From the NCBI RefSeq assembly GCF_011742875.1, contig NZ_JAAQTL010000001.1, positions 2,480,001 to 2,544,000 of the forward strand: a stretch of 64,000 nucleotides of DNA, in the 5' to 3' direction. This DNA is from Luteibacter yeojuensis (lineage in GTDB: Bacteria; Pseudomonadota; Gammaproteobacteria; Xanthomonadales; Rhodanobacteraceae). The notes beneath the pieces are model-generated. The model did no database searches, had not been told where the DNA came from, and was given only the letters and a program-made list of their open reading frames with translations. Shown piece after piece: positions 36,073-44,350 of this stretch (positions within the stretch are counted from its first letter, which is position 1; the number at the start of each line of letters is the position of its first letter). The translations under genes and the position numbers were made by a program.

Positions 36073-37242
36073 ATGAACGCCTCCCCCCTCCCCGTCATCC
36101 GCCTGAAGTCCGACCGTGTGCCGGGCCATCCCTGGGTCTGGTCCGCCCAGATCGTGAAGCCCTCCGACCGCCTGCCTCCCGGCAGCGTGGTGGAGGTGGA
36201 GGACGCCAAAGGCCGCTTTGTCGGCCGTGGCTTCTGGAACGGGCATGCCCGCGTGGCCCTGCGCCTGCTCACCCTGCGTGCCGACGAGGCGATCGACGAG
36301 CGCTGGATCGCCGCTCGCCTCGCCCGCGCCGTGGAACTGCGCCGCGAGCTGCTGCGCCTGGACGAGGTCAGCGACGCGTGGCGCGTCGTCCACAGCGAAG
36401 GCGACGGCCTGTCCGGCCTCGTGGTGGACCGCTACGCGAACCATCTCGTGGTGGAGTACTTCGCCGCCGGCATGTGGCGATTCCGGGAGACCATCCACGC
36501 CGAACTGCTTCGCCATTTCCCGGGCGCGTCGCTGTACTGGTTCGCCGAACAGCATGTGCAGCGCCAGGAATCCTTCGACGTGCGCTCCAACGACGCGCCG
36601 GCGGCCGTGGACGTGCACGAGCATGGCCTCGCCTTCCATGCGGCGCCCGGCCTGGGGCACAAGACGGGTTTCTTCGCCGACCAGCGGGAGAACCGCCGCC
36701 GCTTCGCCGCGCTCGCACGCGGGCGGCGCGTGCTCGATCTCTGCTGCAATGCCGGCGGCTTCGCCGTGCACGCGATGAAAGCCGGCGCGCGCGAGGCCAC
36801 CGGCGTGGACGCCGACGCGGCGATCCTCGAGGTGGCCCGGGAGAACGCCCGCATGAACGGCGTGGCAGCCACCTTCGAACAGGGCGACGTGTTCGAATGG
36901 CTGCGCGCGGCCATCGCGCGCGGCGAGACCTGGGATGCCGTGGTGCTCGATCCGCCCAAGCTCACTCGCGACCGCAACCAGGTGGTGAATGCGTTGAAGA
37001 AGTACTTCGCGATGAACCGCACCGCGCTCGACGTGCTGGCGCCGGGCGGCATCCTGCTCACCTGCTCCTGCACGGGACTGGTCGGCGAGGGCGATTTCCT
37101 GGAGATGATCCGCCGCGTCGCGCTCAATGCCGGGCGGGACATCCAGGTACTCGACGTCGCCGGCGCAGGCCCCGATCATCCGGTGGCAAGCAACGTACCG
37201 GAAAACCGCTACCTGAAGGCGGTGTTCTGCCGGGTGGCCTGA
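36073..37242 (+). CDS. Class I SAM-dependent rRNA methyltransferase (RlmI-like)
   Basis: The 389-residue protein has an N-terminal PUA domain (HPWVWSAQIVKPSDRLPPGS), a middle EEHEE part (VHSEGDGLSGLVVDRYANH) and a Rossmann methyltransferase domain with VLDLCCNAGGFAVHAMKAGA and DAVVLDPPKLTRDR; TCSCTG carries the Cys. The layout is that of RlmI, which makes m5C1962 in 23S rRNA, but RlmI and related enzymes are hard to tell apart by eye. TATCAT at 36061-36066 ends six bases before the ATG. Confidence 0.87.
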   Translation: MNASPLPVIRLKSDRVPGHPWVWSAQIVKPSDRLPPGSVVEVEDAKGRFVGRGFWNGHARVALRLLTLRADEAIDERWIAARLARAVELRRELLRLDEVSDAWRVVHSEGDGLSGLVVDRYANHLVVEYFAAGMWRFRETIHAELLRHFPGASLYWFAEQHVQRQESFDVRSNDAPAAVDVHEHGLAFHAAPGLGHKTGFFADQRENRRRFAALARGRRVLDLCCNAGGFAVHAMKAGAREATGVDADAAILEVARENARMNGVAATFEQGDVFEWLRAAIARGETWDAVVLDPPKLTRDRNQVVNALKKYFAMNRTALDVLAPGGILLTCSCTGLVGEGDFLEMIRRVALNAGRDIQVLDVAGAGPDHPVASNVPENRYLKAVFCRVA

Positions 37243-37270
37243 CGGCGCGTTCACCCTGTCTTGATAGCTC

Positions 37271-37289
37271 GCCGGGACATAGTCCCGGC
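37271..37289. promoter_or_regulatory. Perfect palindrome at the topoisomerase IB start
   Basis: GCCGGGAC-ATA-GTCCCGGC is a perfect 8-bp inverted repeat ending one base before the ATG at 37291. CATAGT inside it could be the -10 box of a leaderless message, so a regulator bound here would block the promoter. A third GTCCCGG lies within the first codons. Confidence 0.45.
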
Positions 37290-37290
37290 C

Positions 37291-38373
37291 ATGTCCCGGA
37301 ATCCTCCACCCGAAGCGCTCGAACCGGTCAGGTCCGAACAGGCCCATGCGAAAGCCGCAGGCCTGGTGTACGTCCGCGACACCGATCCGGGCATTGCCCG
37401 GCGCAAGCGCGGCCGCTCTTTCCAGTACCTCGACGCGGATGGGCACCCCATCGCCGACGAATCCGTGCTCCTGCGCATCCGGGCACTGGCGATCCCGCCC
37501 GCCTATACCGGCGTATGGATCTGCACGAGCGAACGCGGCCATCTGCAGGCGACCGGACGCGACGCGCGCTCCCGCAAGCAGTACCGCTACCACCCGCGCT
37601 GGCGCGACGTACGCGACCGGGGGAAATTCGACCGGATCCTCGAGTTCGGCGAGGCGCTGCCGCGCCTGCGCCGCCGCCTGCGCAAGGACCTCGCCCTGCC
37701 CGGCCTGCCGCGCGAGAAGGTGCTGGCGCTGGTGGTGAGCCTGCTGGAGGAAACGATGATCCGCGTAGGCAACGACGCCTATGCGAAGCAGAACAACTCG
37801 TACGGGCTCACCACACTGCACTCCCGCCACGCCGCCGTGCGCAAGGGTCGCATCCGCTTTCATTTCCGGGGGAAAAGCGGACTCTGGCACGACATCGAGC
37901 TGGACGACCGCCGGCTGGTGAAAGCCGTGCGTCGCGTGCAGGAACTGCCCGGCCAGCGGCTGTTCCAGTACATCGACGACGAGGGCAAGCCACAACCGGT
38001 GGATTCCGGCATGGTCAACGACTACCTGCGTGAGATCACCGGCGGGGAGTTCACCGCGAAGGACTTCCGGACCTGGGGCGGCACCGTGCAGGCCGTCGCG
38101 GTGCTCGCCGCTCTCGCCTTGCCCGACGAAGGTGGCGACCGGGCCGTGAAATCCCTGCTCGCGGGAGCCGTGAAGGAGGTGGCCGCCGTGCTGGGCAACA
38201 CGCCCGCCGTGTGCCGGGCGTCGTACATCCATCCGGAAGTCTTCACCGGGTGGACGGATGGCCACCTCCATCGCTCGGTTCCCGAAACCTGCCTCCGATT
38301 TCCCCGGAAATTGGAAGCAGCGACCCTGACTTTTCTGCGCCGGCGACTTCGCGCGACGAGGCGCTCCCGTTGA
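37291..38373 (+). CDS. DNA topoisomerase IB (poxvirus type)
   Basis: The 360-residue protein has the core GLVYVRDTDPGIARRKRG, IPPAYTGVWIC, the catalytic Arg/Lys region QYRYHPRWRDVRD, VSLLEETMIRVGNDAYAKQN and NTPAVCRASYIHPEV with the nucleophilic Tyr near 317. Bacterial TopIB enzymes relax supercoils of both signs by a 3'-phosphotyrosine intermediate. It is frequent in Xanthomonads and pseudomonads and is not essential. Confidence 0.92.
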   Translation: MSRNPPPEALEPVRSEQAHAKAAGLVYVRDTDPGIARRKRGRSFQYLDADGHPIADESVLLRIRALAIPPAYTGVWICTSERGHLQATGRDARSRKQYRYHPRWRDVRDRGKFDRILEFGEALPRLRRRLRKDLALPGLPREKVLALVVSLLEETMIRVGNDAYAKQNNSYGLTTLHSRHAAVRKGRIRFHFRGKSGLWHDIELDDRRLVKAVRRVQELPGQRLFQYIDDEGKPQPVDSGMVNDYLREITGGEFTAKDFRTWGGTVQAVAVLAALALPDEGGDRAVKSLLAGAVKEVAAVLGNTPAVCRASYIHPEVFTGWTDGHLHRSVPETCLRFPRKLEAATLTFLRRRLRATRRSR

Positions 38374-38438
38374 GACGAACGGACGGCTATAGTGCGCGCG
38401 CGGGGTTTGGCGTTCGAACGATCTTGGGACTGGTGACG

Positions 38439-39365
38439 ATGTCGCGGTGGAAGGCAATCCCCGTCTTGCTGTGCCTGTGCACAGGCATGACCACACGTGC
38501 GCAGGATGTGCCGGCGGAGTCGCCGTCGGCGTTTCCCGGCCCGGCCGAGCACCGGGGCGTGGTGGACGACACCTGGATCGTCGCGCCCAAACGGCTGGCC
38601 GATGCCACGCTGGTGGCCGTGAAGAACTATGCCGACGAAGGCGACATCGCCGCCGGCGTGTCGCTGCGCTACACGATCGACCATGCCGAGTGGATCGTCG
38701 CCGACGTATTCATCTACCCGGCCGGCGAGGGCGACAACGCCACGATGCTGCACCGGGCCATGGAGGACTTCCGGGAATCCGTGTCCTTCGCCGAGCGCCA
38801 GCAGATCTATCGCAACGTATGGTGGGGCGAGGAAAGCGCCTATACCGCGGTGCTGCCCGGCGGCAGGAAGGTCGAAGGCCGCTTCCTGCCCATCGTGTTC
38901 GATGCCCAGCAGGACATGCTTACTTCGCGTGCCTACCTGTTCTACCGCAAGCTCTATTTCGTGAAGATCCGCCTGAGCACCGCGGTCGAAGCGGTCGACT
39001 CCCTGGCGGAAAATGCGGACCGTTTCATCGGCAGCCTGCTGGACGGCATCGACATCGTGAGCGTGGGCACGTGCGGACGGAAAATGGACATCGTGGTGTC
39101 GCCCGCGGGGCAGGCGCCGCCGGCCGGGCTGAAGGACGGCGTGAGCGCCGACGGCTATCGCGTACTGCTCAAGGCCGATCGAACCGGCAAAGCGGCCCAC
39201 GCCGCGCAGCTGGCGAAGACGACCGCTCTGGCCGCCCGGCGGCAGCAGGCGAACGGTTGCACTTCGCTCGAATACCAGCCGCCGCTCGAAAACGACACGC
39301 GTACCGTGCTGCACCTGTCGTTCGGGCCGGGCGACTGGGGTACGTCGCCACGGCAGCAGCCCTGA
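38439..39365 (+). CDS. Secreted protein of unknown function
   Basis: The 308-residue product has a signal peptide (about 1-21, CTGMTTRA-Q) and a mature part without recognised domain; RLADATLVAVKNYADEGDIA and RFLPIVFDAQQDMLTSRAYL are its most regular stretches. Two Cys (in VGTCGRK and NGCTSLEY) could form a disulfide. It stands alone between topoisomerase IB and the aspartic protease. Confidence 0.65.
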   Translation: MSRWKAIPVLLCLCTGMTTRAQDVPAESPSAFPGPAEHRGVVDDTWIVAPKRLADATLVAVKNYADEGDIAAGVSLRYTIDHAEWIVADVFIYPAGEGDNATMLHRAMEDFRESVSFAERQQIYRNVWWGEESAYTAVLPGGRKVEGRFLPIVFDAQQDMLTSRAYLFYRKLYFVKIRLSTAVEAVDSLAENADRFIGSLLDGIDIVSVGTCGRKMDIVVSPAGQAPPAGLKDGVSADGYRVLLKADRTGKAAHAAQLAKTTALAARRQQANGCTSLEYQPPLENDTRTVLHLSFGPGDWGTSPRQQP

Positions 39366-39371
39366 AAGAGA

Positions 39372-39402
39372 ACGGCCGGGGCGCGTCCCACGCCCCGGCC
39401 GT
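39372..39402. terminator. GC-rich hairpin between convergent genes
   Basis: ACGGCCGGGGCG and CGCCCCGGCCGT form a perfect 12-bp stem with a seven-base loop, six bases after the stop at 39365. There is no T-run, so it may slow or end transcription with other factors. The rest of 39403-39535 shows nothing recognisable. Confidence 0.5.
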
Positions 39403-39535
39403 GCCGTTCACTGGTTGGCGAACAGGGCTCAAGTCCTTGAGCCAGCCGTGGAGCCAACCCGCGGCGACCCGTCCATGATGCGCGACTTCGCCACGGCGGC
39501 CCATGGAACTATTCTGAAAAAGTCGTCCGGATCGC

Positions 39536-41374
39536 TCACGGTGCGAAATCCGCGAGCTCCAGCGTCGCCTTCCTTCCGTTGGCCATCGCCAGGACGACCT
39601 TCTGCCCCGGCTTCGCCCGATTGAAGACGTCGCGCCAGCCCCAGCCGCCAAGCTTCGCCGCGGGCACGCCATCGACGGAGAGGATGGCGTCGCCGGCGCG
39701 GATACCGGCCTTGGCCGCCGGGCTTCCCGGCACCACGAGCGCCACGACGAAGCGGTCCGGCCGCTCTTGTTTCCGGCCGACGCGCATTCCCGGGTCGAGG
39801 TTCCAGGGACCGCCCGGCGTCGACGTCCGTGGCGCGAGGTACATGGCGGCCCGGCGGTAATCCATGTGCACGAGGAACCGCGAGAGCACGTCCTGGCCGA
39901 TGTTGCCGGCTTCGCTCACGTTCGCCGTGGCGCCCGCGTTCGGCGGCGTGAGCTGCGCGACATGACCGTGGACGGTGAGGCTCCCGATGCCCAGCGAGTC
40001 GATATGGGAGATGCGCGACACGAAGGAACCGCCCACGCCGCCGCCACCGCCCAGCGCGTAACCCCTGCTGTAGCGTCCGAACAGGCCGTTGCGCTCCATC
40101 CACTGGGGAAAGACGAGCAGGTGGCCGCTGTTACCTGTGTCGATCCCGAACACGCCGGGCTTCCCGTCGAGCGAGCCGTCGACCAGCGGCATGTCCGAGG
40201 TGAAGCGCAGTGGCACGGCCGTACCCTTGCCAGGCAGCGGTGCGGTCTTGCCATCGAAAGGAACGAGCAGCAGGCGCTTGCCGTCGTAATCGAAGGTGAC
40301 GGCGAAGCGTTCGAACACTTCGAGGCCGAGGATGCCGGCGATCGGCGGGCGCTCGCCACGATCGGAGAAGCTGAAACCGAACGGCATCACGAGGAAGGTC
40401 TGGTCGCGAACCGTGGCATCGCCAAGGGCCATCGAGCCCACGCGCGCGTACGAGATCGCCATGGAACCCGGACCCGATCCCGTGCTGACACCCTTGCCCT
40501 GCCCCTCGATGCCGAGCTTCTTCGCCGTGGCCTCTGTCAGGATCGCGTGGCCACCGGTGTCCAGGATGAAGGGCAACGGCTCCGCGCCGTTGATGGATAC
40601 GTCGACGAGAAGCGCACCGCCTTCGAGCGTCATCGGCGTCGATGCCTCGCGCGCGCCACCACGCATGACGACGTCGCCGGGGAGCAGCGGCGGACGTTCC
40701 AGCGCCTTCGCGAGAGTAGCGGCATCCGGCGCGGTGTAGCGATCGATGCGCACGGTCTCGTTGCTGTCTTCGGTGCCACTGTCGGTCTTCGCTACCGTGG
40801 CGATACGGTAAGGCATCGACACGCCGTGCGTGTCGCGATAATCCTCGAACTCGCGGGTCACGGTGAAGAACGACGAGCGCCACTGCGCACGCACCACGCG
40901 TCCCGTCTTGCGGTCGATCCAGAGCGTGACGGTGCGACCGCCATGCGGCGTGGCTTCGACGCGCAGCAGGCCGTCGTCGACGGTGCCCGCCGAATACGCC
41001 GTCTCGTCGGCGTCCAGCCAGCCCATCCGCAGCAACCAGCCTTCGGTCACGGCGACGGTGCGCGCCTCCTTCGAGTCGAGCGGATGCACGCCACCGGAGA
41101 CGTCCTGGTGCCAGCGGCCTTTCGCGTCCGCACCGTCGGCGTAAGCGCGCGCCGCATGCTTCACCGATGCCCTCCAGTAACCCGAGTGCCGGTCGACGGC
41201 CTCTCGCCATGCACTTTGGAGGCCTTCGCTTTCCTGCGTTCCTTCGGCGACGAAGGCGGCATGGGCCTTCCATCCGTCAGCCGCCGCAGCACGTGCGGCT
41301 TGCAAGGGCAGTGGCACCTCGGCGGCCAGCGCGGTCGAACCGACGAAGAGCAGCAACATCAGGCATAGACGCAT
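39536..41374 (-). CDS. Periplasmic twin retropepsin-like aspartic protease with PDZ domain
   Basis: The 612-residue product has a signal peptide (1-18, TALA-A). An N-terminal ~200-residue domain resembles outer-membrane-lipoprotein-like beta folds. Two retropepsin-like halves follow: LPFILDTGGHAILT (Asp272) and VFGIDTGNSGHLLVF (Asp412), then a PDZ domain (about 525-612, GSPAAKAGIRAGDAILSVDG). Two D-T-G halves in one chain resemble a bilobed aspartic protease. Periplasmic or secreted protein processing is likely; the substrate is unknown. Confidence 0.82.
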   Translation of the reverse strand: MRLCLMLLLFVGSTALAAEVPLPLQAARAAAADGWKAHAAFVAEGTQESEGLQSAWREAVDRHSGYWRASVKHAARAYADGADAKGRWHQDVSGGVHPLDSKEARTVAVTEGWLLRMGWLDADETAYSAGTVDDGLLRVEATPHGGRTVTLWIDRKTGRVVRAQWRSSFFTVTREFEDYRDTHGVSMPYRIATVAKTDSGTEDSNETVRIDRYTAPDAATLAKALERPPLLPGDVVMRGGAREASTPMTLEGGALLVDVSINGAEPLPFILDTGGHAILTEATAKKLGIEGQGKGVSTGSGPGSMAISYARVGSMALGDATVRDQTFLVMPFGFSFSDRGERPPIAGILGLEVFERFAVTFDYDGKRLLLVPFDGKTAPLPGKGTAVPLRFTSDMPLVDGSLDGKPGVFGIDTGNSGHLLVFPQWMERNGLFGRYSRGYALGGGGGVGGSFVSRISHIDSLGIGSLTVHGHVAQLTPPNAGATANVSEAGNIGQDVLSRFLVHMDYRRAAMYLAPRTSTPGGPWNLDPGMRVGRKQERPDRFVVALVVPGSPAAKAGIRAGDAILSVDGVPAAKLGGWGWRDVFNRAKPGQKVVLAMANGRKATLELADFAP

Positions 41375-41437
41375 CGCTCGACTCCCTCATGCTTGGCGTC
41401 GTCGCATTCTAGGCAAAGTCCGCGCCGCGGAAAGGTG

Positions 41438-42007
41438 TCAAACGTAACGGACCGTACGCCATGCCTTCAAACCCATCGCCGCAAGGACGATGAAGCCGAC
41501 ATAGAGCACCGCCGTCACCGGCAGCGACTTGTACACATACTCGCCCACGTAGAACACATCCACCGCGATCCACAGCCACCACGCCGCCGCGTGGCGTCGT
41601 GCCTGCCACCATTGCGCGACGAGGCTGAAGGCGGTGAGTGCCGCATCGAGCCAGGGCAGCGATGCGTCGGTGTAACGATGCATCGCGTAGCCAAGCGCCA
41701 GCGCGGCGGCGCCGCCGATGGCGAGGTGCAGCAGCGCCTCGCGCGGGGACAGCGCGGCGACGCGCACATGCCCGCCATCGTCGAGGTTGCGCAGCCAGCG
41801 GTGCCAGCCGTATAGGATCAACACCGCGAAGATCGCCTGCAGCAGCATGTCCGAATAGAGTTTCGCGTCGACGAAGATCCACGCATAGGCGACGACCGAC
41901 ACGAGTCCCACCGGCCAGCACCACGGGCTGCGTCGCGCGGTGAGCCACACCCCCGCCGCGCTCACCAGCGCGGCGAAGACTTCGAAGGGCGACAGTTCAA
42001 AGCTCAT
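41438..42007 (-). CDS. pnuT: PnuC-family transporter, probable thiamine transporter PnuT
   Basis: The 189-residue protein has seven or so membrane segments and the PnuC motifs WCWPVGLVSVVAYAWIF and ILYGWHRW. PnuC proteins move vitamins by facilitated diffusion, trapped by phosphorylation. It overlaps the TonB receptor gene by 11 bp and lies downstream of a TPP riboswitch, so thiamine (PnuT) is a better substrate guess than nicotinamide riboside. Confidence 0.82.
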   Translation of the reverse strand: MSFELSPFEVFAALVSAAGVWLTARRSPWCWPVGLVSVVAYAWIFVDAKLYSDMLLQAIFAVLILYGWHRWLRNLDDGGHVRVAALSPREALLHLAIGGAAALALGYAMHRYTDASLPWLDAALTAFSLVAQWWQARRHAAAWWLWIAVDVFYVGEYVYKSLPVTAVLYVGFIVLAAMGLKAWRTVRYV

Positions 42008-44177
42008 AGGTCATCGACACGCGCGCCAGGCGCGGCATGCCGGGGAACAAGTAGCTGTCGCCGCCCGAGCTGCCGGTGTCGCGCCAATAGAAATGATTGA
42101 AGACGTTGTCGACGTTCAACCGGAAGGTCAGCGCGTGACCGCTCACGCTCATCGCGTAGCGCAGGCCCGCGTCGAAGACGTGATATGCCGGCACCCGCAC
42201 CGCGCCGTCCGGCGTGGCGACATTCGCGCTCGCGTAACGCCAGCCGCCGAGAACGGCCAGGCCACGGACGAACGGCAGGCTATAGTCGGCGTACAGCGCC
42301 GTGCGCCAGCGCGGCACGTTGACCACCTGGTGGCCCTCGTACGAAGGCGCACCCGTATCCTCGGCGCGCGCGCGAATGACGTTCGCGCTGGCGGTGAGCC
42401 GCAGGTTGTCGGTGACGCGGCCGGCAAGGTTCAACTCGATGCCGGTATGCACCTCCTGCCCCTGCTGCACGAAGGTGAAGCCTTCCGGGGTATCGTCCGG
42501 CCGCGCGAACTGGTACGACTGGCGAATGCGATAAAGGGCCGCCTGCAGGTCGAGCGCATCGCTCACCGCGTACTTCACGCCCGCTTCCACCTGGCGCGAA
42601 TGCAGCGGCGCGAGCGTCGTGCCGCCGTTGGACGTCCAGTAAGGCGCTTCCCGTCCGAGCGACAGGCCCTCGCCATAGCTGACGTACGCGGCAAGCGGCT
42701 CGGCCGGCTGCCAAAGCACGGCGGCCTGGGGCAATGTCTTGCTCATCTCCGTGCGGCGGTCGAGCGCGCCGGTATCGTCGTACGAACGCTCGTCGAGCCG
42801 GACGTGACGCGCGCCCGCCAGCACCTGCCAGGCCTGGCCCAGATGAATGCGATCGATGGCGAACAGCGTGCGCTGCCAACTGGTCAGCCGGCGCACCGAG
42901 GCACCGGGCTGGTTCGGCGACGGGTCGAACACCGGCACGACACGATCATCGATGTTCGCCGTCCCCACGTAATCGTAGACATAGGGACGCTGGTCGACCG
43001 TGCGACGGAACGAGGTGGCACCGGCGTTGAGTTCGTGGTCCACGGATCCCGTGGCGAAACTGCCCGTGAGCACGCCACGCCATTCGTCGTTCTGCCGGGT
43101 GTCGTCCGGGCTTCGGTAGTCGTAGACATCGTAGTCGCCGTTGGGCGCGAAGAAGTAGCCCGGCGTGGCGCCCGACGCGCAGGATGCCGCGTAGAAGCAG
43201 CCGTAGGCGAAGGCCACGTTGTCGTCGATCACGGTATGGCTGTGACCGGCCGACAGCTGCGCATTCCAGTTGTCGCTGAAGCGGTAATTGAAGCGCAGCG
43301 AGCTGTTGCTGGAGTGGATACCCACCGGCCGCTGCCACGGCTGGTAGCCGAGCAGCCGCGTGCGACTCGGATGCCGCGGAATATCCGTGCCACCCAGCAA
43401 CTGGTAGCCCGATGCCGAACGCTGGCCGCTGGTCTGGTAGTCGGTGTCGAGCAGCAGGGTGGCCTTATCGGTGATCTTCCAGTCCGCCGCGACGGAGACG
43501 AAGCTGCGCCGGCCATCGGCATGCTCGATGGGCGAATGCGTTTTCTCGTTCGCCGCGTTCACCCGCATGCCGAACGTCGGGGAGAACCACGCGCCGAGGT
43601 CCAGCGCCTCATAGCTCGATCCATGCGAATCGGTGCCGACGGTCGCGGTGTGCACGTCCGCCGTGCGCTTGCTCACGTAGTTGACGAGACCACCCGGCTC
43701 GACCACGCCCGCTTCGAGTCCACCGAGGCCCTTGAGCACTTCCACGCGCTCCTTGCCTTCCAGCGCCAGCAGCTGTTCCGCCGACATGATCATGCCGTTG
43801 AAGCGGAAGCCGGTGGCCAGGTCGAGGGGAAAGCCGCGGATCGAGATGTCCTGGTAGTAGCCGGCGGGCGCGTAGTTGTCGTTGATCGCCGCGTCGCCGC
43901 GCACCAGCTCGCTCAACGTCCTCGGCTGGCGGTCGTCGATCTGCGCGCGGGTGATCACCGTGATCGCCGCGGGCGTGTCGTGCAGCGGTGCGCTGCCGAA
44001 GCTGCCGAACGTGTCGAGCTGCGAATCGGTGGCGCGGTAACTGTCGACCGTGGTCGCGTGGACGTCCACGGTGGGAAGCGTGCGCGCCTGCTGGGGCGCC
44101 GGTGCTTCGTCGGCCGCATGCGCGACGGTCGCGGCGAGCAGGAGGGCCAGGGCGAGCGGGGTACGGGAGAGGGTCAT
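41997..44177 (-). CDS. TonB-dependent outer-membrane receptor, probable thiamine receptor
   Basis: The 726-residue protein has a signal peptide (1-21, VAHA-A), a plug domain (about 45-165, TPAAITVITRAQIDDRQPRT, SIRGFPLD, LKGLGGLEAGVVEPGG) and a 22-strand-type barrel ending in ARVSMTYEL with an aromatic near the C-terminus. By similarity alone it would be called a siderophore receptor. The TPP riboswitch 70 bp upstream and the overlapping pnuT argue for thiamine or a thiamine derivative as ligand. Confidence 0.85.
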   Translation of the reverse strand: MTLSRTPLALALLLAATVAHAADEAPAPQQARTLPTVDVHATTVDSYRATDSQLDTFGSFGSAPLHDTPAAITVITRAQIDDRQPRTLSELVRGDAAINDNYAPAGYYQDISIRGFPLDLATGFRFNGMIMSAEQLLALEGKERVEVLKGLGGLEAGVVEPGGLVNYVSKRTADVHTATVGTDSHGSSYEALDLGAWFSPTFGMRVNAANEKTHSPIEHADGRRSFVSVAADWKITDKATLLLDTDYQTSGQRSASGYQLLGGTDIPRHPSRTRLLGYQPWQRPVGIHSSNSSLRFNYRFSDNWNAQLSAGHSHTVIDDNVAFAYGCFYAASCASGATPGYFFAPNGDYDVYDYRSPDDTRQNDEWRGVLTGSFATGSVDHELNAGATSFRRTVDQRPYVYDYVGTANIDDRVVPVFDPSPNQPGASVRRLTSWQRTLFAIDRIHLGQAWQVLAGARHVRLDERSYDDTGALDRRTEMSKTLPQAAVLWQPAEPLAAYVSYGEGLSLGREAPYWTSNGGTTLAPLHSRQVEAGVKYAVSDALDLQAALYRIRQSYQFARPDDTPEGFTFVQQGQEVHTGIELNLAGRVTDNLRLTASANVIRARAEDTGAPSYEGHQVVNVPRWRTALYADYSLPFVRGLAVLGGWRYASANVATPDGAVRVPAYHVFDAGLRYAMSVSGHALTFRLNVDNVFNHFYWRDTGSSGGDSYLFPGMPRLARVSMTYEL

Positions 44178-44245
44178 CGTCGTCTTCGGGGTTCACGGAC
44201 GAAGCGACGGCGGACCACGGGCGCAACCGGCCTCCGTGGTCCTGC

Positions 44246-44325
44246 AAGCTCCCTACGCCGGTGCTAACCGGGTCAGGTTCCAAGGGACTCTCTCAGCCCG
44301 GCATTCGCCGGGCACCCCCGCTTCT
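44246..44325 (-). promoter_or_regulatory. TPP (thiamine pyrophosphate) riboswitch
   Basis: On the minus strand GGGGGTGCCCGGCGAATGCC, GCTGAGAGAGTCC and ACCTGACCCGGTTAGCACCG then GGCGTAGGGA follow in order, the conserved THI-box elements (P1 AAGC/GCTT, CTGAGA, ACCTGA). TPP binding should lower expression of the receptor and pnuT downstream. The start codon of the receptor is about 70 bases further on. Confidence 0.95.
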
Positions 44326-44350
44326 AGAACGCCTATTGAACCACGAAACG

